Assembly (NCBI RefSeq): GCF_016801865.2
Contig: NC_068938.1
Span: forward strand, 195,766,429-195,830,428
DNA: 64,000 bases
Direction: 5' to 3'
DNA from: Culex pipiens pallens
Lineage: Eukaryota; Arthropoda; Insecta; Diptera; Culicidae
A program made the translations under genes and the position numbers. Under the pieces are notes generated by a model that was not told the DNA's origin, ran no database searches, and worked only from the letters and a program-made list of their open reading frames with translations. Shown here piece by piece: positions 1 to 10,375 of this stretch (position 1 is the first letter of the stretch; each line of letters starts with the position of its first letter).

Positions 1-1020
1 TTCCTCTCAGTGTCAAGAAGTATCCAACGGGGTAAGGAATTCCGATTCACACAATTCCCACCGACGCACAGACACTTCTGTAAAATAACTTATCCCAATA
101 CCCCTCTGGCCAAGAAAATCCAACCGAGAGCGACGAGACGTATAATTAGTATGCAGAAATGGCGACCGCCGACGAAGATTTTTTTTTTAAATTTAAATCT
201 ACTTTATTTGATGAGCGATAGAGGTTTCGGAGCTTACGAACTTAATCGCTTCGAATGTTGATTGAGTTTTTCTCCTCTCTTCTTTGCCTTCTGGAAGCTC
301 TTCGGGCTCTGGTGTCAATTTTTAAAATATGTAAATTTTCCTTAGCACATCATTAATTATCACACTCACACGCGCTTCACGCTCACACAGGTTGACAGTT
401 TTAAGCATCCCATTATGGGCTTTCAAAACAAACCATTACTCACTCACGAGGTTCGATCGTTAAAAATGGGGGCCCAGGCGAGAGAGCCGCAGAAAAAGCC
501 ATTAAAATTTGTCACAAATTTTGCCCGGTCCTCGCGCCGCGCCACGTTTAATTTGAATGAAAATGGAAAATTTCAACTTCCTTCATCTTGTATGCAAAAA
601 AGCAAGGAAGGATCTCGCGAACCCCTCTCTCACTCTCGCTCACTTGAACGCGACTCCTTGCTTCTTTTACCTTTTCCTTTCTTTCCCCTTCCTTCTCGAT
701 TAGGGAAAGGGGGCGAGAAATGGCTTCGGATTTTCCCTGCTTTTTTTATCCTTTTTTGCTTCTTTATCACACACTCAGATCATCTCGCAGCCTGCTTCGC
801 CCGTTTCTAATCCGCGCAATTTTTTAACGCCGCACGCGATAACGCGCAATAAAAAGGAACGAAATTCGCAATACAAACGTCACATCGGTATTAAACCAAC
901 TCAACTTCCGGCGGACGAGCTCGACAGGACGACGTGCTGACCGCGACTATTTTTAATTTAGGGCTGGTGCAGAAGTAATTAAAATAATATGAAAAAACTT
1001 AATCCACCTATGTGGTTGAT
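1..1020. other. Non-coding stretch, no gene recognised
   Basis: The longest open frame (415-810, + strand, 131 codons) has low-complexity composition with runs of Leu, Phe and Ser and no recognisable domain, so I do not call it. The stretch is moderately GC-rich around 620-950 compared with the AT-rich repeats that follow. It could be flanking or regulatory DNA of a gene to the left of the window, but nothing in it proves this. Confidence 0.4.
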
Positions 1021-1092
1021 GCCTTCCTCACTTTTTACCAGCAATGGGTAATATGAGTGGTTTGGACACATATTTCAGCTATTTTTTTTATT

Positions 1093-2220
1093 AAGTGGTC
1101 ATAACTCGAGACAGGGTTGCCAGATCTTCAATGTTGTGGACTCGTTGAAAAGGTCTCTTGATTACCTAACCAACGATGGGTCGGATGATGGATCCGGACA
1201 TCGTTTGCATACATTTAAGTAAGATCCGGCTTCAAAAAAGTACATAAATATCACTTAAGTGGTCATAACTCGAGACAGGGTTGCCAGATTTTCAATTATG
1301 TGGACTCGTTGGAAAGGTCTCTCAATTACCTTACCAACGATTAACTGGGTTGGATGATGGATCCGGACATCGTTTACATGCATTAAGTGAGATCCGGCTT
1401 CAAAAAAGTACATAAATATCACTTAAGTGGTCATAACTCGAGACAGGGTTGCCAGATCTTCAATGTTGTGGACTCGTTGGAAAGGTCTCTCGATTACCTA
1501 ACCAATGATGGGTCGGATGGTGGGTCCGGACATCGTTTACATACATTTAAGTATGATCCGGCTTCAAAAAAGTACATAAATATCACTTAAGTGGTCATAA
1601 CTCGAGACAGGGTTGCCAGATTTTCAATTATGTGGACTCGTTGGAAAGGTCTCTCAATTACCTTACCAACGATTAACTGGGTTGGATGATGGATCCGGAC
1701 ATCGTTTACATGCATTAAGTGAGATCCGGCTTCAAAAAAGTACATAAATATCACTTAAGTGGTCATAACTCGAGACAGGGTTGCCAGATCTTCGATGTTG
1801 TGGACTCGTTGGAAAGGTATCTCGATTACCTAACCAACGATGGGTCGGATGATGGTTCCGGACATCGTTTACATACATTTAAGTGAGATCCGGCTTCAAA
1901 AAAGTACATAAATATCACTTAAGTGGTCATAACTCAAGACAGGGATGCCAGACCTTCAATGTTGTGGACTCGTTGGAAAGGTCTCTCGATTACCTAACCA
2001 ATGATGGGTCGGATGGTGGGTCCGGACATCGTTTACATACATTTAAGTATGATCCGGCTTCAAAAAAGTACATAAATATCACTTAAGTGGTCATAACTCG
2101 AGACAGGGTTGCCAGATCTTCGATGTTGTGGACTTGTTGGAAAGGTCTTTTGATTACCTAACCAACGATGGGTTGGATGATGGATCCGGACATCGTTTAC
2201 ATGCATATAATTGAGATCCG
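1093..2220. repeat. Tandem array of 164/168-bp units (about 7 copies)
   Basis: Units beginning 'aagtggtcataactcgagac' start at 1093, 1257, 1425, 1589, 1757, 1921 and 2085, giving spacings of 164, 168, 164, 168, 164 and 164 bp, with a shortened last copy. The 168-bp type (1257 and 1589) carries a distinctive 'gattaactgggttgg' variant. Units at 1425 and 1921 are nearly identical to each other, as are those at 1257 and 1589. This points to duplication of multi-unit blocks rather than single-unit growth. Open frames inside single units are by-products of the repeat. Confidence 0.95.
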
Positions 2221-2384
2221 GATATATGTGAAAACACATTTTTATACATAACTTTTGAACTACTTATCGAAACTTCAAACAATTCAATAGCGATGTATGG
2301 GACCCTAAACCAAGTCGAATGCAACTGGTTCGATCAAAATCGGTTCAGCCAGTGCTGAGAAAACTTGGCAAGATTTTTGAACAC

Positions 2385-2425
2385 ATACATACATACACAC
2401 ACACACACATACACACACACAGACA
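2385..2425. repeat. (AC)n / CATA microsatellite
   Basis: A run of acac dinucleotides mixed with 'cataca' steps lies inside the transposon at 1021-2539, just downstream of the tandem array. Confidence 0.85.
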
Positions 2426-2724
2426 TTTGTTCAGTTTTCGATTCTGAGTCGATATGTATATATGAAGGTGGGTCTTCGAGCTTTTAATAAAAAGTTCATT
2501 TTTAGAGCAGGATTATAGCCTTACCTCAGTGAGGAAGGCAAAAAGGAAAAAGGAAGGCAAATCTAGGAGGAACGAACCCGACTCTCCCGGCGCTTCTTGG
2601 ACGGCGATTGCGCAGTAAGACGCTCTTCGTCCGTCGCCGGGTTGTGAACGACGACGACGACGACGAGAAGCGCGAATCCTCGCGGCACGGTGGGAGTTGG
2701 GGTGGACAGAATATTCAAAATGGA

Positions 2725-3378
2725 AATTGTACAAGATAACAGCAACTTTTTCAACATTTTTATTTTTAAAATCGCTGCTACTAAGGAAATCCATATCATC
2801 ACAAGTATTGGACTTAGGACACTGGCAATATGGAGACTTTTATGTAAAATTGTCTGGAAAATCGATGCTCACTATCGGCTTTTGAAAATTTTGACGTTTA
2901 GACAACTTAAAAAAAAACACAGTTTTAGTAAATGATTTTTGTATTTTGTTGAGAGAAACATACCATCCTGCATTTTTTGTGAGTCTTTATGTAACATTTA
3001 AGGGTATTTCCTAAAAAATTTTGAACGAAAAAAAATCGTGACTACATCTTAAAATTTACCTTTTTAAGTAAAATCAAAAAATCTCATGGAAGTGGAGTGT
3101 ATTTTTCTTTCAGTGTATTTTTAGAAAGCCCGTCCAATTTTCTACAAGTTTGTATTAGAACACTTTTTGATTCGATTCAACGGCTTCGAAATACAGTAAT
3201 TTTGAAATACAAAAATATTTAAATAACTTACGCTTTTCTCTAATGTCATTTTCGAGTGAAACTGGCTCCATATACACAAAAATGACCTAAATAAGCCTAG
3301 GATAACATGTCACAAAGTTTCATTGAAATCGGAGAGGGTAGGGTACAAAAGTTCATGATTTGAGCTGGAATTGCTCTA
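2725..3378 (+). mobile_element. Half-palindrome copy of the 56-kb palindromic element family
   Basis: This segment matches one arm (the right one) of the palindromic element at 55894-57533. Shared landmarks include 'ggacttaggaca', 'tatggagacttttatgtaaa', 'aaaattttgacgtttaga', 'gaacgaaaaaaaatcgtg' and 'tttcattgaaatcggagag'. It ends with the same terminal 'tggaattgctcta'. Only one arm is present here, so it is either a truncated copy or represents the unit from which the palindrome was built. Small ORFs in it are not considered genes. Confidence 0.8.
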
Positions 3379-3538
3379 TTATAGTATACAATTGTCTGCA
3401 GAATCAACTGCCAATCCAATTTCATTAAAGTTTAGAAAAATGTCACATTTTGAGATTTTTTCGAATTTCTATCTACTAACATTTTCCGAAATATTGTTTT
3501 TCTATTGATTGTTTTTTACGAAATTAGGCCGTGGACAA

Positions 3539-3990
3539 TATTTTTTGAAGTTTATGTCCCTTGGCTCTGACCAAAGTCGAGAGGGGAGGGGGGGGGGGGG
3601 GGCAAAAAAAAAATAAAAATTTAAATTACAAGCCTAGGTTTCAACATTTGGATGAAAAAAATGTGTTTAAAAATGCATTTTACAGGCGTAACAGTTGGTT
3701 TCTAATGATTAGTTTGGAAAATATCGAGGTATCAACCGATTTTTTTTCCAAAAAAAAATCTTTTCGTGGGACTGTACATTGGTATTTCATGAAAATTAAA
3801 AATGTTTTCAAAGGAGTTCAAACATGCTGAATTTGTATATCAACGCGGGAAAATGCATTTTAACTGGTTTTCAGTTGATTAAACTTTAATTTTCATTAAA
3901 ATTTTTAAGTTTTTCGAAAAAAATATTTTTTTGCCCCCTGATTATTCAAGCCAACTTTCGAAGGGGGGGGGGGGGGGTGTGGGGGGTGGG
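3539..3990. repeat. Dispersed repeat with poly-G tracts
   Basis: It begins near 'gaagtttatgtccc' and contains two homopolymer G tracts (3588-3602 and 3964-3977 region) plus 'aaaatgcattttaactggttttcagttgatta'-type sequence. Related copies occur at about 29420-29650 (opposite tract, poly-C) and as a fragment at 49060-49200 that shares 'tttgccccctga' and 'aaaatgcatttt'. It is probably a MITE family, but terminal repeats and target duplication were not established. Confidence 0.55.
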
Positions 3991-6900
3991 TGTACATGAA
4001 TACAGTAAATTTTTATCGCTATTATTGCATTTTTTAAATTTGATTTATAGCTGATAAAATAAAATAAATTTTTAAATTGAAATTTTTACAGGATCTGGAG
4101 CATTCCGCTAAATTCACAAAAATTAAATTTTAGGTGCTTGGCTTCCAGCCTTCATTTTTTCCTTGAAATTCAGGAATATGACTAAATATAGAAATTTTGA
4201 ATTGAAAATGTCAATCGATTTTTACTGTGTAAAATTTATAACAACCAAAGATGACGAAAATCACTAAGCCAAAACATAAATATTTTTTCCCAATGAAATT
4301 TTAATTCCATGTTTTTTATTGACCTTTTCCAACATTTTTTTAATGAAATTGTCAAACTGGGCATGTTAACGTGATTCATGAATTTCTAATTCAAGGACTA
4401 CAAAACGGAAACGACGTAAAATTGTTACAGACAGTTTTCGAACTTTCGGTGATTTTATAAACAGAAAGAAAGCCAAGAATAGTTTTCCTAGAAGAAAAGT
4501 ATGTTAAACTTTAGAAAGAAACATATTTTCATGAACTCGTCTCAGTTTCTGACAGTTTCAATAAACAGTGCAACCAGCTGAACACAGTTTTTACAATTAA
4601 CAATATTTTTTTCTTCATTTCATTTTCGACATTTCATTCATAGCATGTTTCAGCAGGTTTGAAAAAAATCTTGAAAATTATAAAAAAAGATTTGTGGTTT
4701 TTCCACATAGAAACCTTTTTGCAAAATATCTCGAATTTAAACTAATGATTGAATGCCAACTTAATTGGTGTATTTCACAAAAAAGACGAGCAAATAGAAT
4801 ATCTAATACTAATGGATTGATACATTTTTGTGTTTTTAATCGAATTTGTTGTAGAATTGTTTTTTAATAATGCAAAAACTTACAACATTTAATTACAACA
4901 TATTCTTATTTTTAAAGGCCTGTTTGATGATTGCAAACATTTAAACAAAAAAAATTAAAAGTTTTCAAAAAATTAATCTTCAAAAAAACTGTAGCTTGTT
5001 TAGAAGAATTGAAAACATAACTATTTTCAAAAAAAAAAATCTGCTGAATTCTGAAAGAATGCAAAACCTAAACGAACTAAAGTTTACAAATACTTACAGA
5101 AATTAAAGAAAACTACTTTTTTAAGCAACAATAAATAATTTCAATTATTGTTCATTATTTTTATTTAAATAAGCAGTTATTGATCTTTTTTTGCGCAATA
5201 AAATTCTTCCTTTTGAATAGATATTAAAAAAAGTTTGGCCGCCATCAGCCCCACTGTGCAAGGACGACGACGACGACGTTTGGTGCTGCACTCGCAGGAT
5301 CCTTTTGGGATATATGTTTTTTTTTTGTTTTTCTCCTTTCCTTTTTGCATACATCCCACCACATTTGCACGGGACGGACGGGACCACACATGTATAAGTA
5401 CCACGCGAATATCCTTATGGCCGACGCCACCGCCGCCGCGTGTGCGCCGGAATGGAAAGGCAAGAGCTACTTCTCGTCCTTTCTTTTTTTTTGGTGAGGT
5501 GGGTTAAAATGAGCTTTGTAAATTTAAAGCCACAGACAATTAGACGTGAGTTTGTTTCGTTGATCAAAAATTTAACGGTCCATTTGAATGTTTGAAAATT
5601 CACCTCGACAAGTATTTCTGGAGCAACATTTAAAATGGGCACATAAGCTTTTGACAGCTAGAACTATTTTGCAAATTCTCTCAGGCATCAGGTAACTTTT
5701 TCACAAAATTTTAAGTGTTAAGCAATAGCTAACTTCCCCAACTACTATTTAAGACGGTTGTTGTTCGATAGATAGTTGAAATTTAACCCAAAAATATTTA
5801 AAATAACATGAAGTCTGAACCTCACTGACCCCTTTCATTTTTTTAGTTTTTCGACAAAAAAAATTGCGCGTGTTTGAGTGCCCCTTTTTATTACATTTTA
5901 CCAATGTTGTTGCTGTTGCTGTTGTTGTTGTTATTGCCGATGGGAAATAATATACATATTTGCCACCGACGTCGCGACCCTTCCGCCAAAAAGAAAGAAA
6001 GAAAAAAAAACTCACGTATGGGGTGGTTTTCCATCCTCCCCCTCTCGATGTTCCCTCCATCACACATGTGTGTACTTTTTTTAAGTCCGAAGAAGACTGG
6101 GTTTTTGAGATAAAAGTCCTATTTACGAGGGGTGCTCTCATGTGTTTTTTATGGCTGGGGAATCAATTGGATTCGCACGCTGGATTTGAGCTTAATTAGT
6201 GATTTTTTTTGGGTTTTTGGGTAAAAAAAGACTATTTATCTTAAAGTTTGTGTCATGAGTCACCATGATAAATTGTTAAGCTTAAGAAAGAAAATTTGAG
6301 TGAAATGAAAATGAACTGATTTCTAGAGTATACCACAGGCCTAGTGGCCTAAATTTGTTTGTATCAAAAATTTACGGTCTGCAAAAACGATGCCAATTTT
6401 AAAAATTCTACATAACAAATAAATATGACCAATTTACAATTTTAGTTTGCTTTAAATTCATAGTTACTAACACATCTGTACACGGAAACAAAAGAAAAAC
6501 ACAGTTTGAAAAAAATCTGTGTGAATGCGGAGCAAAATGGATTCATTTTCTATAAAATTACCGGTTCGATGATGATCCCTCATATCCTGGGCATCTTTTG
6601 CTCACCACAGAAAAAAAAGACAAAAGAAGGATGTATGTCACCGGAATCGGGTTGCTATGTTGTATTCGAAATGTGTGCATGTGTGTTGTAGATCTGTCAC
6701 GGACACGGAGGGAGAAAAGGTGCTTTATTTTAACGGGAATTCGCGCGTTGTTTTATGCGAATTGAAAAATAAGAAGGGGATTGGTTGGGTATGAAATTGG
6801 ACTCGTTTTGAATTAAAAACTAAAAGAAATACTCGAAAGGGTTAATTTAGGAGCGTGTGAAGAGGGTTTTGCTTCTTTTTTGCAACTGTAACTTAACCTT

Positions 6901-7940
6901 GGCAAGATTGGTAAGATTTTGGTGTAATGAAGGAGAGGAAATTAACAGGCACAGATGCTGAACATTACATTCTTTTTAATATTTTTTTCTATTTTTTTTT
7001 ATTTTGTTTTGTCGAATATTATTTTCAATATTGTTAAACCAAGCCTAACATTTCGAAAGGGAAAAAAAATGTGAAATATTATGAAAAATTATGAAAAATT
7101 ATGAATTTGAGATGCAGAAATAGGTTCAACTCATGACTGATTGTACACATTGTACAATATTTAAAAACCTCAAGCCTGCCCAATATCAATACATCCATCG
7201 CTTTATATTTCAAACCCGATCGCGATTTTATCGGAAAAGTTTACCTTCAGCATCGCAACGGTTCATGGACTTGGACGATCGAACTCCCTGATCGTGATGA
7301 TCCGACCCTTTCCCCTGGTCTCACCACCACCTCCCTTGATGACCAATGCCATGAGGGGAGAAGAGGCGGGACTCATTTGCATTAATTCTCACCAACAATC
7401 GCACAACCACAACGAAAATCCATCTCGGAATCGCCCCAACCACCAACTCACAAAAGAAGAAGAAAAAGTTGAGAGAAAAAAACTGAATCAAATATTTCTC
7501 GTTTTTCTGTCACGGCTGATTTGAGCGTGGCACGGAGGGAAACAAGCGGTGAGGAATGGGGAATATCATCGCACGATTATGAAGTTTAATTGGTACTCAA
7601 AAGGAGAGCTGCGAGCTTGGTCAGGGCATGCACACGTACACACTCACAAACTTATAAAGATGCTTGAGCTTCTTCTTACGGGGTTTTTTTTTTGTTCATC
7701 AATTTTGGTATTTCTTCCGCCGAGAAAGCGCGCACGGCGAAATAAATCGAAATTCGTCGCGGCAATCCACAATTTGCGTTTGGCCCCGGTGCCTTTCTGG
7801 AGCTCTCTCGCCATGAGGTTATTTTTAAATTAGTTAATTAACATCTATAGACGGGTGCGTTGATTCATTGGCCCCTCCTGGGTTACCCTCGCCATTTTGA
7901 GCCATCAACAAGCCGTCAAAATTAAGCCTGAGATGAAAAC
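3991..7940. other. AT-rich non-coding DNA
   Basis: No gene is supported. The part up to about 5200 is very AT-rich. A (GAC/GTC)n triplet run lies at about 5256-5273, and a CTG/TTG triplet run at 5906-5935. A fragment at 5610-5690 with 'ggagcaacatt' and 'ttttgacagctag' recurs at 21470-21560, so it is a dispersed repeat. Open frames here (for example 5749-6141 on the minus strand) are low complexity and lack start context or domains. Confidence 0.45.
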
Positions 7941-8019
7941 CCAATTCGGCAATCTTAGGAAAATGAGAGCATGAGCATGAGCATGAGCATGAGCCAATTC
8001 GGCAATCTTAGGAAAATGA
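7941..8019. mobile_element. Tail-only retro-insertion with perfect 26-bp TSD
   Basis: A 26-bp sequence starting 'ccaattcggcaatcttagg' at 7941-7966 is repeated exactly at 7994-8019. Between the copies sits only 27 bp of a (GCATGA)n repeat (7967-7993). A long perfect target-site duplication around a pure short tandem repeat is what target-primed reverse transcription would leave if only the 3' tail repeat of a non-LTR element were copied. A simple local duplication with microsatellite growth is the alternative. Confidence 0.75.
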
Positions 8020-8609
8020 TCATTTTAATAGCTGTTTGATGTTATTCCTAATTTAATGTTAAAAATACGGATTTTTTTATCACTTTATTTTAATTTCATT
8101 TATTTATAATTTTTTCATGAATTTTTATTATTATATATTTTTTTATTTAGGCTTGTGCATAAACCTAGAAGAGATGTGTAATTTGTTATGAACCATGTTT
8201 TTCCAGCAATTGTCTGATCTCTTCAATAAAAATATTGCAAAAAATTTACAATTTGGTCTAAAATATGAAGTATGTAAAATTATCTTTATTGAGACATTTT
8301 CAAAAGTAAAAACTGATTATAAAATTTTGAAATTATTTTTACTGAAAAGATCAGAAAATTTCGTTAAAGTTTAATTTTCAACATCGAAAATCGGACCAAT
8401 AGTTTGAACCAACCAACCTACAGTTGGAAATTACAGGCTGATCAGGTGAGAATTTAATTTTCATTGATTCGAATAACTGCTCGATATTCAAAGCTCAAAA
8501 TTAAAAGTTATAGGAAATTTTCTCAGCTTTTTAAAAATATTTTTTTTTGTGCTTTTTTCCAAGAGTTATTCTTTAAATTCTAAAAAGCCTAAAAAATCTA
8601 TCGAAAATG

Positions 8610-8756
8610 TATACAGCCCATGCTCGATTATCGGAAGCCTCGATTATCCGAAGTTTCGCTTATTCATTTTAGTTAAATTTCAATGAAAAAATGCATTTTA
8701 TCTATATTTCATCACCGCCATTTTGGATTTAAAAATTCTAAATTACTCTAGACTAG
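8610..8756. mobile_element. Fragment of the 'cgattatccgaag' TA-MITE family
   Basis: It contains 'gctcgattatcggaagcctc' and 'cgattatccgaagtttcgct', then 'catcaccgccattttggattt', matching the complete copy at 24372-25018. The other end appears to have been replaced by the palindromic element starting near 8757. Confidence 0.65.
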
Positions 8757-10375
8757 AGTAGTTCTCTACGAAATCGGCCTTTTTTTTTATTAATTTTAAT
8801 TTTTGTATTTTTTAATCCGACTGAAACTTTTTTAGTGCCTTCGGTATGCCCGAAGAAGCCATTTTGCATCATTGGTTTGGCCATATGATTTTCCATACAA
8901 AAATGGCAGCTGTCCATACAAAAATGATGTATGAAATTTCAAAAATCTGTATCTTTTGAAGTAATTTTTTGATCGATTTGGTGTCTTCGGCAAAGTTGTA
9001 GGTATGGATATGAACTACACTGAAAAAAATGATGCACGGTAAAAAAAAAATTTGGTGATTTTTTATTTAACATTTTGTCACTAAAACTTGATTAGTAAAA
9101 AAACACTATTTTTATTTTTTTTATTTTTTGATATGTTTTAGAGGACATCAAATGCCAACTTTTCAGAAATTTCCAGGTTATGCAAAAAATCTTTTAGCGA
9201 GTTATGAATTTCTGAATCAATACTGATTTTTTTCAAAAAATCGAAAAATTGGTCGCAAAAATTTTTCAACTTCATTTTTCGATGTAAAATCAAATTTGCA
9301 ATCAAAAAGTACTTTAGTAAAATTTTGATAAAGTGCACCGTTTTCAAGTTAAATCCATTTTTAGGTGACTTTTTTGAAAATAGTCGCAGTTTTTCATTTT
9401 TTAAAATTAGTGCACATGTTTGCCCACTTTAAATAACATATTCTTGAAAAGCTGAGAAAATTCTCTATATTTAGCATTTTTGAATTTTGTTGAGATATTG
9501 CCATGCAAAGGTTTAAAAACAGAAAAATTGATGTTTTCTAAGTCCCACCCAAACAACACACTATTTTCTAATGTCGATATCTCAGCAACTAATGGTCCGA
9601 TTTTCAATGTTGAAATATGAAACATTCGTGAAATTTTCCGATCTTTTCGAAAAAAATATTTTCAAAATTTTAAAATCAAGACTAACATTTCAAAAAGGCC
9701 AAACATTCAATATTACGCTTTTTTAAACATGTGCACTAATCTTTAAAAAAAAACTGCGACTATTTTCAAAAAAGTCACCTAAAAATTTAACTTGAAAACG
9801 GCGCACTTTATCAAATTTCACTAAAGTACTTTTTGATTGCAAATTTGATTTTACATCGAAAAATGAAGTTGAAAAATGTTTGCGACCAATTTTTCGATTT
9901 TTTGAAAAAATCAGTATTGATTCAAAAATTCATAACTCGCTCAAAGATTTTTTGCACAACCTGGAAATTTCTGAAAAGTTGGCATTTGATGTCCTCTAAA
10001 ACACATCAAAAAATAAAAAAATAATAATAGTGTTTTTTTGCAAATCAAGTTTTAGTAATAAAAAGTTAAATAAAAAAATCACCAAATTTTTTTTACCGTG
10101 TATCATTTTTTTCCAGTGTAGTCCGTATCCATACCTACAACTTTGCCGAAGACACCAAATCGATCAAAAAATTCCTTCAAAAGATACAGATTTTTGAATT
10201 TTCATACATCATTTTTGTATGGCCAGCTGCCAAATTTGTATGGAAAATTATATGGACAAACTAATGATGCAAAATGGCTTCTTTGGGCATACCGAAGGCA
10301 CCAAAAAAGTTGCAGTCGGATTAAAAAATACAAAAAAAAAAAATCGAATGTCCAAAACCTGAGAGAATTGCTCTA
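8757..10375. mobile_element. Long palindromic (foldback-like) element, copy 1
   Basis: The left arm reads 'gaaactttttagtgccttcgg'-type sequence from about 8820, then 'gatcgatttggtgtcttcgg', 'aaagttgtaggtatggata' and 'aacttgattagtaaa'. The right arm (about 9720-10375) carries the inverse of all of these in reverse order, ending 'gagagaattgctcta' as the counterpart of 'gagtagttctctac'. The arms are hundreds of bp each, with the centre near 9650-9720 and part of the right arm missing. There is no transposase. The same family occurs at 44699-46320 and as a degenerate copy at 12895-14660. Confidence 0.85.

Larger units (their letters stand above)
1021..2539. mobile_element. DNA transposon/MITE carrying an internal tandem array
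   Basis: The two ends show a perfect 12-bp inverted repeat (gccttcctcact at 1021-1032 and its complement at 2528-2539). Between them lie a 1.1-kb tandem array, a short unique part with an (AC)n run near 2390-2422, and a 3' segment ending in 'gtgaggaaggc'. There is no transposase ORF, so this looks non-autonomous. The inverted ends are seen directly; the exact outer boundaries and target duplication were not resolved. The superfamily is not assigned. Confidence 0.6.

Noticed and set aside
1093..2220. CRISPR-like array
   Set aside because: Units are 164/168 bp with no short repeats separated by unique spacers; this is eukaryotic DNA and the array lies inside a transposon.
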